Origin: Cryptomeria japonica | Lineage: Eukaryota > Streptophyta > Pinopsida > Cupressales > Cupressaceae | NCBI RefSeq assembly: GCF_030272615.1 | Contig: NC_081405.1 | Coordinates: 316,315,541 to 316,379,540 of the forward strand | DNA: 64,000 nucleotides | Direction: 5' to 3' | Shown here: positions 54,427-64,000 of the stretch, piece by piece | How the letters are laid out: each line of letters starts with the position of its first letter | Numbering within the stretch: position 1 is the stretch's first letter | The notes under the pieces: model-generated | The model's input: only the letters and a program-made list of their open reading frames with translations | The model's database searches: none | What the model was told of the DNA's origin: nothing | Translations under genes and position numbers: made by a program

Positions 54427-56363
54427 CTAAGAAAGGTTTATGATAAGCTCCACCGCTTCTTGCTCCAACATGACTATAGAGGCAGCAACACTCTTCAAAT
54501 CCTCCAGCTCCTTGGCTTGCTAGGTCATCTTCCTAGTACTAGCATGAGTTATTTTGCCATGATCAATACTCCCCCCTTCAAGACTTAGCACCTATCCTTG
54601 GTAGTATGAATAGTGTTCTTTTCCTATTGGACCTGTTCCAGTTTGTTGGTCATTATACTAAACCTATTAATAGAGGCTTTTAGATTTTTTTCTTTGTTCT
54701 CCAATTTTCTTTAGGGCATTCTCATGAATGAGAACCCGCTTCTCTAGATATTTGAACCTATCTTCCACATCTTAAATTGAGAGCCATACGCTCCAATGAT
54801 ATCCTCTTCATCACTGATGGCTTTAGTCAATTCATTCAGGTAGTTAGGAAGGGTGTTGAGCTTACCAGTGCCAACATCTTCTAGTGTAGTCACTTTCCTG
54901 GATGAAATCTCCAACTTATTCTTCAAACTATTGATCTCCAAATAGATCCAATCAATAAGCTTGCAGAACTCCACAATCCCACTCTTCACGGTATTCAAAA
55001 TGGTTAAAGGGGATTTTTTGCAATCAATGTTGATGTCAAGGGCATAATTATCTAGGGTCTCCACATTAAAATTTGTAGTATTTGGAGGCAGAGTATCACC
55101 TTCCTTCACCATCTTCCCATCTTCTTCCACATCATCTGTTGATTTATTTGGGTCCTGAGGATTGGGTTGAACATTAAGAGAATCATTCCCTTTATCTAGG
55201 CTAATTTCGATAATGATAGGGCTCTGCTTGTTTTTCTTCTTTGGCGGAGGGATAACATAATCACTATTAGTCTCCATCTCCTCATCATCCTCTTCATCAT
55301 ATTCAAGCCAACTATCCTCCTCCTCTATCTTATTTCTTTTTCCTTTAACCCCTTTTCTAGCTTTCTTATTTTCAGATCTAGAAGCCAAATCTTTGTCCTT
55401 CTCCTTGCTAGAAGCCTTAGTAGGGGTAATCCTATCAACATCATCTTCCCACTTAGTATCAGACCCGTCGTCTTCACTGTCATCGAAGTTCTCAGACTCA
55501 TCATCTGAATCTGAAAGATCGGTGATAGAATGTTGCATAGAGGAAGCCTTGACATGGTTGTATAAAAGCAACATTAACCCTTCATACATGGGAGGGTTAC
55601 TATCTAGGTTAGCCCTAAAATCCTTAATGCTAGTGTTAAGGGAGCTAAACAAATAGAAGGGAATAGACACTAGATCTTTATGGAAAAAATGATTCAGAAG
55701 CACAAATTGATAACTGTAGACATGAGAGTATCTACCATCAAGAGTAACATATTGCATGAAAACAAATAGAATCCATCTCCATACCTTCTTTATCACTTTC
55801 GGTGAGTATTAGGTTTTGCCAGATTTCACCAACTTGGTTTTCTCAGACTCTTCCTTTAGGAATCGCTTGATAGTAGCTTAAGTGAGCTTCCTGTCTCTAT
55901 AAAACTTTCTGCCTTCCATGGGAATACCAATAACTTCCACGGTCATCCCTTCATCAATTTCAATCTTTCTTCTTCCTATGGTAATTTATCCATCTTTCCA
56001 ATTCTTTTTGAAAATTCTGGTCATGGTAGGGCTTTTCCCTATAATTATCTCCATATATCCTATCATCTTAGTCGTTTCTAGAATAGCCCAGGCCTTCATC
56101 TTGTCTTTCCATTCATCACACGAGAGAAACTCAATTCTTTTCCTATTACCTCCCATTGTGTCCACAAATAGATAATACTTATCCTTCACACTACAAAACA
56201 TGGCAAAAATAGAGATCAAAATGTAGAGTAGGAAGGTCTTCAAGATAGAAATGGGCACCCACAAATCGTGCAAATTCTTGTCCATATAAAATGCTAGCTC
56301 AATCTTTGAGCGCCGCTCTTTTCGACTCATTATGGCCTTGTTCATTGATAAGCACATTGCCAT
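54427..56363 (-). pseudogene. LINE B post-RNase H ORF ('MGGN' ORF)
   Basis: The MGGNRKRIEFLSCDEW start lies at 56156; an open frame also extends upstream to 56363, so the true start is not certain. It continues MTRIFKKNWKDG, shifts frame, then opens for 350 codons (55796-54744): YVTLDGRYSHVYSYQFVLL, IPFYLFSSLNTSIKDF, YEGLMLLLYNHVK, an acidic linker (DSDDESENFDDSEDDGSD), a Lys-rich patch and a helical C-terminus (KLNTLPNYLNELTKAISDEE). A final ELEDLKSVAASIVMLEQE segment ends at a TAG at 54427-54429. Every block has a counterpart in LINE A in the same order. No catalytic motif seen. An accessory protein of this LINE family, role unknown. Confidence 0.75.
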
Positions 56364-56543
56364 AATTACTTATCACTCCCTCATAGCCATGCACTCTATT
56401 ATAAATGAAGAGTGCACACGCCTCATGAGGAAGATCTAGCTCACCTCTCTAGCTCATAGTGTGATTAGCATGGACGGCCATGTTGGTGAACCATTCAACA
56501 ATAGTGTTGGTCTCTCTATAATTATGAGACGTGCAACACATAG

Positions 56544-59500
56544 CTAGAAAGAGTTCATTATCTCCTTAGCTAGAGATATGATATTCTTTATGGTCCATAA
56601 AGGGGAGGATAGGCCCTTTAGGCATTGAACTATATTATTAGAATCTTCATGAAGCCAGACTTTAGTAAATCTCATCAATTTAACTAGGGCAAGATTTTGG
56701 TAAGGAGCCATGGCTTCGGCTAAGTGGTTAGTATGTGTTCCAATGGGGAGTGCCACTACTACAATACAATAGCTAGCCTCATTTCTTATCACTCCCCCAT
56801 ACCCAGCTAGCCCCGGGTTTCCCTTGGTCACCCCATCAAAATTATCTTTGATCCAACTAGTAGGTGGAAAGGACTACTTACTAATTTCTATCTTGTTTTT
56901 GTTGTCATCTATGTCTTTGGAAGCAAAAACATTCCAGTTTTTGAAGAGATCAGAATCATCCTTGCTTCTAAAAAGAAGAGGCTTACAATCAACTTTTAAA
57001 TTTTCCACAATGGCGCACTTGATTTTGGCAGACACAACTTCAGGAGAGTAGTAGGAGTCTCTAGAAATCCTATTATTCCTCTTTCCAGATTCCCCAAACC
57101 CCATGAGCCAGAGTGAGGTCCCATAGAAATTTGATAGATTTGCTCAAGGAATGAAACCTCCAGGTAGTGAAACACTCTTGAATAGAGGCAAGAAAGACCC
57201 AATTTAGGTTCCAAAACTACAAAATCTATGACCAAATAGCAGAGAAGAAGGGACAATGAATAGCTAAATGGTTAATATTCTCTTCCTCATTTTGGTAGAG
57301 GTAGCACCTATTAGGCAAATGGAAGCCTCTTTTGCAAAGATTATTAGTGGTGAGGATTTTATCTTGCAGAAGGATCCAAAAAAATATATTGATCTCGGGG
57401 GTGAGACCACTAATCCAGGCTTTAGACTAGCTAGGGGAACAATCAAGTGATTGGGACATCAATAAAATAGTAGAGGCCACCAAATAACTACCAAAGGAGG
57501 TTCCCGGCCAAATGATTTTATCTTCAAGTAGAGGGTCAATCAAGAAAGAATTAAGTAGAGCCATAACAGGGTTGAGGGCTAGGTCTATGGAACTCAAGTT
57601 CACCCAGTGGTTGTCCCTCTAGTAATCTACCACCTTGATACCAAATATGGCCTTACATTTAGAGATAAAAGGAGAGAAACAAACCTTATTGGAGACGGGG
57701 GTTCCAACAACCAAGAGTCCTCCCAAAAATTAACTTTTTTGCTATTACCAATAGTCAATCGTTTACCTAATCTAGCGACAATTTTCATTTGGACAACATT
57801 GTTCCAAATAGTAGAACCAGTAGGGGCATCATAGGAGTTTAAGAAATGTGAAAGAGATATCTAGGGTTGTATATATTTGGCTAGTCAGATTGAGTTCCAT
57901 TCACTATTTTTTCCAAATAATCTCTAGATTTGTTTGGTGAGAAGGGGTTTATTGATGGTTTTAATGTTTCTTAGACCAAGACCACCCTACTTTTAAGGTC
58001 TATCGACCTTTTCTCAAGCTATCAAAATATCCTTTTCATCTCCTCAACCCCTAACCATAGGAAGAAATTTTGAATTTTTTCAATAGCATCAGCGAATCTG
58101 GTTGGAATTCTAAACAGACTTAAAGTGTACACAGGAAGACTCTAGAGGGAATATTTTAGTAATTGGCTTTTCCCAGCTTGGCTCGGAAGGGCCCCTTTCT
58201 AGCCGGCTAATTTTTTGTGGAATCTATCCACCAAACTAATCCAAAACATCTAAGGGGGCTTTATGCACAAAAGGAGACCCAAATAGGTAGAGGGGAGCAA
58301 GCTGGTCTGACAATCCAAAATTCTAGCAATTATTCTTTGTCTATCTTCAAGAGTGTTGAGTAAACAGAGGGAGATTTTGATCCATTTAATGAGCTGACCC
58401 GTGGCTTTGCAATAGTTAACCAGGGCCAATTTTAGGGTTCTGTCTTCCTTGATAGTAGATGCACCCATCAACATCATGCCATCAAAAAATTGTTGATGGG
58501 AACAGATCTTGTCAGCCAACGATGCTCTAGCACCTTTCAGTTGACCTTCAGAAACAAGTTTACTGGTATATTTGCCCAGGCTTTCAGCCAAGATAACAAA
58601 CAAAATAGGAGATATAGAATCCCCTTGTTTGAGACCCATGGGAGACTTGAAGAAGTGGGTAGGAGAACCATTAACAATAACCGACAATGAGGGAGTACAG
58701 ATCAACTGGGAGATTATTTGAATCACTTTCTCACCAAATCTGAAATCTTTGAGGATATTGAGAAGAAAACACCAATCCACCCAATCATAAGCCTTTGACA
58801 TGTCAAGTTTCATCAGGAAGCCTTGGTTTTTGGATTCTTACAGGAAGTGAATAACCTCATGGAGTGATATGATGGAATCTAGAATCTTCCTATCGGGAAT
58901 GAATCTGGTCCGTTGATGAGAAATAATATCTGGAAGAATGGAGATAAATCTAAGGGTGAGAACCTTAGATATGATCTTGTAAAATTAATTGCACAGACTA
59001 ATTGGTTTGAAAAGATCCATAGAGTCATCTCCTGGGGTCTTAGGGATAAGGACCAAAAATTGCATTAATTTCTTTCAAAAGCATCTTAGCACCAAAGAAT
59101 TCTATAACACCCTTAACAATGTCCTAACTAATGATGTGCCAAAATGACTAAAAGAATAACATTGGAAATCCATCCAGGTCAGGAGCTTTATTACCTTCAT
59201 AGGAAAAGACAACATGCTTGATCTCAGCCTCAGAAGGGATGGCATAGAGAAAAATGTTCTTGTCTCTCTCGATCATCTTCATAATAGCACCAAAGAATAA
59301 ATCTTGGGCACTTATGTCCATATTGCGATCCGCCATCAATAGAGAAGAGAAGTAGGAACTATCTTCCTTTTTCATTTCATCTTCCTCAAAGGACAGAGTC
59401 CCCTCTATGGACATTTTAGATATTATGTTGGTCGCCTATGAAAGAATCTTGTGTTCTTATCACCTCCTTGAACCACAGAGAACATGAACATTGTTTCCAA

Positions 59501-60315
59501 AATATCTCTTCTTGTTTTATGATATCATGATATTTAGATAATATCTTGTTCTCAAAATTGATGGAGACCTCAATATACCCATTATCTTGGATTTTAGCCT
59601 AAATATCCTTAAGATCAAGCTGCATCGCAGATTTAGAGGCAAAAATGTCACCAAAAACTTCCTTATTCCATCTCTTAACCTTTTCCTTAACATTCCTTAA
59701 CTTTTTGGCCACCCAAAACATGGCACATCCCTCTATCAAAATGCTTCACCAATCTTTGATAGCTTCCTCAAGCTTGGGGTGGATCATCCATATTTTTTCA
59801 AATATGAAGGGGAAATTTCTCCTCCTAGAGGTGAGGTCTGTAACAAAAGAAATTGGATAGTGGTCCAAGCCAATGCGAGGAAGCACATTTAAGGTGCAAG
59901 TGTAATGATTGAACCAATCGTTAGAGTAAAGGGCCCTATCAAGTCTCACTTGGATCAGATCAGAGTCAATTCTTCTATTAGTCCTGGTAAAATTAGCACC
60001 CTATAGATCCACATCATAAAGTGCCTAGTTATCAATGAAGTTCATCAAGTCCATCCTCCTATCAAGCTGAGAAGGAATTCCCCCAAATTTAACCTTCTCC
60101 TTGAGTGGAGTGTTAAAGTCTCCCATCACCAGCCAACCTTCGCAGTTAAACTGAGATCTAATAGATTCTAACTTTTTCTAGAATCTACATCTACCAAGTT
60201 TAGAATTTGGGGCATAGATGTTAGATAAAAGACAAGTAGTCCCATCTTTAATTTGACGAAATCTTACAAACATCATATTATTGTCAAGCCAAACAAGATT
60301 TCCCTGGACATTCAG
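56544..60315 (-). pseudogene. LINE B ORF2 remnant: endonuclease, reverse transcriptase, RNase H
   Basis: Minus strand: endonuclease C-terminal part (LVMGDFNTPLKEKVKFGG near 60120, RLDRALYSNDWF near 59940, GLDHYPISF), then the pre-RT region with APDLDGFPMLFF (about 59170). RT follows (58813-58250) with LDMSKAYDWVDWCF, GLKQGDSISPILFVIL and FFDGMMLMG, where the catalytic FADD box is lost. A Cys-containing zf-RVT-like stretch is near 57300-57450. RNase H (56870-56544) reads DNFDGVTKGNPGLAGYGGVI, HLAEAMAPYQNLALVK and HEDSNNIV; its three catalytic acids are visible. Multiple stops and shifts. The family role is self-copying by target-primed reverse transcription. Confidence 0.8.
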
Positions 60316-60329
60316 AAGATTCTATTGTT
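60316..60329. repeat. LINE B target-site duplication, right copy
   Basis: AAGATTCTATTGTT, partner of 54211-54224. Confidence 0.8.
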
Positions 60330-61548
60330 ACTTATGGTATAAATTTTGTCTTTTTATATTTGAGACATTTTATTACCAATCATTTTGGAAAAATAAAATA
60401 AAATTATATTAAAATATCCCTAAAATATGTTATAATATTGTGATTTGCAAATGGAAAAAAATGAAAATAAAATAAGGAGGAAGAAAAACCAGATGGGTTT
60501 TCCACCATCTCATATCCAGCATAAACCTAGAAAGCCCATCAAGTAGTCATAGTCCCCAAAATGGGAGGTCCTTATTATTATGAGTAGTAAGAATAACATA
60601 TTTCAAATGCCAATAGAATCAAGAAAGTCCATAAATCAAAGGAAAGAATGATGAGATTTCTTGTCACCTCATAAAATGTTTAAGTGAAAAACATTTTTTT
60701 GATATTAAAGTTCGCCTTCATGAAAAAAAATATCACTTGTTAGAAGTTACTTATCTATTTTAAAGTAAAATAGAATTTTTATTTATTTCTTATTATTGTT
60801 GTTGTATGGAAATCAAAACTATTATGGCTTTGGTTATATGGTAGAAATAAAGAATTTTAAAAGAAAATAGAGACATGGTATTGGAACATCAAAGTCCAGC
60901 AAGTTTGGAGATGATGATCTTAACCCCCTCAACAAAGAAGCTTACATCTTGTTACCCATTCTATTCTATAGTGGAGAAACCACCCATCCTGAAATCTATT
61001 ACTAGCCATAACATCTAGATGTGATGCTCCCAAATCGAACTTTTCTAGAACATTAAATCTATTTTTATGATTAAAAGTATTCATGACTAACTTTATGTAT
61101 TTCATTTTAGTTACAAACTCCACTTCTTTTAGTTTTAATTAGAATTTTTTAGAATCATGCATGCTATTGTTTTTTGGGAAAATATTTCAAGAATTTACGA
61201 TATACATGGATAAAAAGAGTACCATGTAAATTTCATTATTTAGTTCTTATTTATTATGAATTAGATTTATGTAGCTCTTAGAATTCCAATAGTTTTTACT
61301 ATTTGTCTTAATGTACCCTTATTTTCTACTTATTCAATGAAGTATAGTGTAGTTAAACATTTCCTTTTTAAGGTTAAAAATAAATTGATGAAATTATTGT
61401 AGATTGGTTTAATTATTTATGAGTTGTCTATTCAACCAAGAGAAGAATAATTAGTTATTTTAGAAATAAGTTTATTGTTATTATTACTACATGGGTACTT
61501 TTACAAAATAATCCCTTGGAGGGAGATTTAGAATATATACAATATGTT
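60330..61548. other. AT-rich spacer
   Basis: No gene or element recognised; only short open frames. Confidence 0.45.
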
Positions 61549-62677
61549 TGTGTGAAAAAGTGAACCTATAGCTGCAAGCACAACACTTCAATTAAGTCAT
61601 TATATGCATGGTTAGTAATCAATAAGAAATAAACCATAGCAAAGTGACTAATTGCCTTCTAAAAGATGCGAGTATAAGATTGCTCTCAGCTTTTATAAGC
61701 AATACCAGTGACTAGAGTACACCAAGACAGAGGATTTAATCTATATGATATTAAGCTATATGGATGCAAGATGGATGAATAATTCAAGCAATAATAATCA
61801 ATTCAAGAAACAATGGATGCAAGCAATAATGGATGCAAATAATCTAAAAAAGTAAAATAATCTTCAATGACTCTAGAGTGAAATTAGCGTGATAATAATC
61901 TCCAAGCGTGTTCTCAAAAATCTCTGGGGTGAATTGGAATGAGAGCTGAAGACTGAATTTATAGAGAATCACAAGAGAAAAAGCTTAATTTAGGATTAAT
62001 TGAAAATAATTGAGAAATCAGATTCAGTTAACCTTGAGATAGATTCCAATTATAGTTTAATTGAAATGCATTCAAATTAGAAGTCCAAGTTGCATTGGAA
62101 AATAATAATAAATTAATTCCATGCATATAGTATAAAAATAGATAATTCTTTAATTTATTCAAGAAAAGGGGCTTTTCAATGTAGCTGAACTTCTTTTTCT
62201 GAAAAGCTTTGAGTTCCAATTTTAGAGAATAATTCAATAATTCAATTAAATTGCTTTTCTGATTTCAAGTTCTAAATTTAGAAAAAGAAATAATATCTCA
62301 AGTTTGATTTCTCTCTCAATTCAATTCTTTTTTTTGTTTTATTTTCAATTCAACTCTTTGTAATAAATTAATTCATCTTTTGTAATAAATTAATCCTTTT
62401 TGCATGATTGAATGGCAAATTTATTAATTAATTAAATATGCAAGGATATTTAATAAATTCAAATGGGATAATTGATCAAAATGATATTCTTGGAAATGAT
62501 TTGATTAATTAAATAAATATTTAATTAATATTGAGTAGTTGATTTTCCATGTGATTTTTGATAATTAAAGAATTAATAATGTGCTCAAGATTGATTTAAT
62601 TGCCTTTGGTTAGGACCTTGGTGATGTTGTTGAGATTAGGGGCCCATGGTTTAGATGACCAATTTTAGGGTATTACA
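61549..62677 (-). repeat. LTR of a third LTR retrotransposon (element 3), left boundary approximate
   Basis: The right end is GGGTATTACA followed at once by a polypurine-tract complement (TTTGCCCCTCTTT), the same arrangement as in elements 1 and 2. The left end is tentatively TGTGTGAAAAAGTG, resembling element 1's TGTGTAGGGGAAAAAGTG. A minus-strand TATA (CTATAAATTC, 61957-61966) fits an LTR promoter. The partner LTR must lie beyond the window, so the boundary cannot be checked here. Confidence 0.6.
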
Positions 62678-62690
62678 TTTGCCCCTCTTT
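62678..62690 (-). promoter_or_regulatory. Polypurine tract of element 3
   Basis: Minus strand AAAGAGGGGCAAA directly before TGTAATACCC. Confidence 0.6.
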
Positions 62691-62739
62691 GAATTAATGT
62701 GCGAGTAGTGCGTTGGTTCAAAGAACATGTGATGTCTAG

Positions 62740-63300
62740 GAGATGCCAGTTCTGAACTTGATTGATCATGAACTAGATAAAAAGCAAGGTGTTTAACTTG
62801 ATTCAAAGCGACAAAGCTTAATGAAGTCTGATTAAAGTGGTACCGATCCCAAACTTGATTGAACTAAGGAATGATAGAAAACAAAGATACCGAACTTGAA
62901 CTTGATTGATCAAGAAGAGGATCTTACTGATCTAGAACTTGATTGATGTTAGATGCAGTGAGTGATGATAAAAATCAATCTTGAACCTGATTGATCAAGA
63001 CATAATGAGAAAAGAATGGACCATTCCGCTTGATCAAGAAACAAATACTGAACACCTGCTTAGATTAAGTGTGATCAAAGAAACTCTTTAAACTTTTGAT
63101 TGAGTTTAAAAGAATAATTAGTTTGATTTGAAGCGATGAAACTGATTAATGTTAAAAGATTAATTTAGATGAAAGACAAATATCAGCTTGATTTGAAGTG
63201 ATGAAACTGATATGCCCCTAGTGATTGATTTGATTTAGATGATCGAGAGATCTCAACTTGATGTGAAGCGATGAAGCTGAGATGCCCCTTAGCAATAAGG
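62740..63300. repeat. Imperfect repeats of AACTTGATTGATCAAG and GAAGCGATGAAGCTGA types
   Basis: The word (G)AACTTGATTGATC recurs at about 62755, 62905 and 62935 and in variants between. TTGATTTGAAGCGATGAAACTGA occurs in outline at about 63125, 63185 and 63250, each of the last two followed by TATGCCCC or GATGCCCC. The repeats are interspersed and diverged rather than strictly tandem. Confidence 0.6.
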
Positions 63301-63787
63301 ATTTTTTTCTTTAATTGAAAAGATTTTGCTCGACTTTTGATGAAGATTTGAAAAGTTTTCTCGACTTGTGAGATGTGAAGTCATAAGGTCGTGAGTATGC
63401 CCCCTCGGGAGAAAAATTGAAAGATAGCGAGGGTACTTGATTATAGGCAATTGTTTGGCAAAAATAATTTATTTGAGCACAAATTGATTCTAAGGATTTT
63501 TTTGAAAATTTCAACGTTGATTGATGAGAAATTGAGCGTAGAGTTGATTGAACTGTTGATGTGTAGAATGAAATTGAATTAAGATTCAACATTGAAATTT
63601 GAGGACAATTTGAAGAAAGAATGAGCATTTGATGAAAAAAGCACTAAGTGGTCAAAATTGTGAAATTGACTAGCAAAATGATCTTGAATTTTGATTTCGA
63701 TCCCAAAAATGGAATCAGAGCAGGGAAATTAGCTAGGGGTACAATTTTCATAACCATCGGAGCAAGTTAAAAATTTAGGTTTTAGGC

Positions 63788-63796
63788 TATATATAG
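63788..63796 (+). promoter_or_regulatory. TATA-like site, plus strand
   Basis: GGCTATATATAGGAC is a strong plant TATA look-alike. It lies about 1.1 kb from the LTR, pointing away from it, antisense to the element. No downstream ORF is visible before the window ends. Confidence 0.35.
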
Positions 63797-64000
63797 GACG
63801 AAAGTGTCATTTTCAAATCATTTTAACCCTACAAGTTTGAAAATTCAAAAAGCCTTCTGCAAAGAAAAATGCTGGTCCCTACTTCTTAGCATCAATTTGA
63901 GCACCAGAGATGTCACAATCGACCCCAAAACTACGAGCCGACGGTAAGTGATCGATCTTTAGCCTCTTTATGTTTCCAATTTTGGATTTTTTTGTTCATT

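Larger units (their letters stand above)
54225..60315 (-). mobile_element. LINE B: 5'-truncated LINE with RNase H and an extra ORF
   Basis: Flanked by a 14-bp target duplication. On the minus strand it reads from inside the endonuclease (60315) through RT, zinc-finger region and RNase H to the MGGN-type ORF, and ends in the tail CCTTCAAAACCTACTTTTC near 54240. That tail is shared with LINE A and LINE E. Same family as LINE A but in the opposite orientation. Heavily mutated. Confidence 0.85.
62691..64000 (-). mobile_element. Element 3 internal 3' region, cut by the window edge
   Basis: No gag or pol is visible in this part. It holds a set of imperfect repeats built on AACTTGATTGATCAAG-like words and GAAGCGATGAARCTGA (about 62740-63300). 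A plus-strand TATATATAG (63788-63796) and a GTAAGT at about 63944 could belong to an antisense transcription unit like the PMD gene of element 1, but no coding sequence is reached before the end. Confidence 0.5.

Noticed and set aside
1-64000. tRNA, rRNA or other structural RNA genes
   Set aside because: I scanned for tRNA-like TTCGA arms with CCA-proximal stems and conserved rRNA words and saw none that held together; a covariance-model scan would be decisive.

Overview
This is nuclear DNA from a large, repeat-dominated plant genome. A conifer is my best guess (inference). The evidence is several families of L1-type LINEs with an RNase H domain, Ty3/gypsy LTR elements nested inside one another, AT-rich spacers, and a class IV chitinase with two short introns. 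I see only one ordinary host gene, and it is damaged. Everything else with coding character is transposon-derived and mostly broken by stops and frameshifts.

Layout. 1-4.8 kb: a decayed minus-strand coding region of unknown function. 6.9-14.6 kb: a decayed plus-strand LINE (called LINE D here) with ORF1, endonuclease, reverse transcriptase, zinc finger and RNase H remnants. 14.6-15.6 kb: a hairpin-dense stretch that includes seven hairpins at about 21-bp spacing whose stems change together. 17.1-17.9 kb: a 78-bp tandem repeat. 18.1 kb: a TA microsatellite. 19-21.1 kb: a degenerate TTTAGGG-like block. 21.2-23.4 kb: a LINE-tail-like unit (LINE E) between inverted AT-rich arms.

24.4-46.9 kb is a nested stack. 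LINE A (plus strand, 18-bp target duplication) was entered by a Ty3/gypsy element (element 1, minus strand, 25994-46024, duplication GGACC). Element 1 was then entered by a gag-protease-only LTR element (element 2, minus strand, 32622-40430, duplication AGTAT) and by a solo LTR (30145-31350, duplication GATAC). Element 1 carries a plant mobile domain gene in antisense between integrase and its 3' LTR. That gene still has a spliceable-looking intron. Element 2 keeps a 1042-codon gag-protease frame but has no pol. Both elements share an unusual primer binding site and the same polypurine tract, so they may have shared replication functions.

48.2-49.2 kb: a minus-strand class IV chitinase gene with signal peptide, chitin-binding domain and GH19 domain. 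It has a net 19-bp loss in exon 3, a Glu-to-Gln change at the expected second catalytic position, and no terminal cysteine. 49.6-52.7 kb: LINE C, 5'-truncated, just upstream of the chitinase promoter. 53.4-54.0 kb: an AT-rich tandem repeat. 54.2-60.3 kb: LINE B (minus strand, 14-bp target duplication). 61.5-64 kb: the LTR and 3' part of another minus-strand LTR element running off the window.

The most novel observations are (i) an extra ORF after RNase H in LINEs A and B, with an MGGN start, a conserved core, an acidic linker and a helical tail; (ii) the antisense, intron-bearing plant mobile domain gene in element 1; (iii) the covarying hairpin array; and (iv) the gag-only and pol-bearing elements sharing priming signals. 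All calls come from reading the sequence by eye. Family names rest on remembered motifs, not on database searches.
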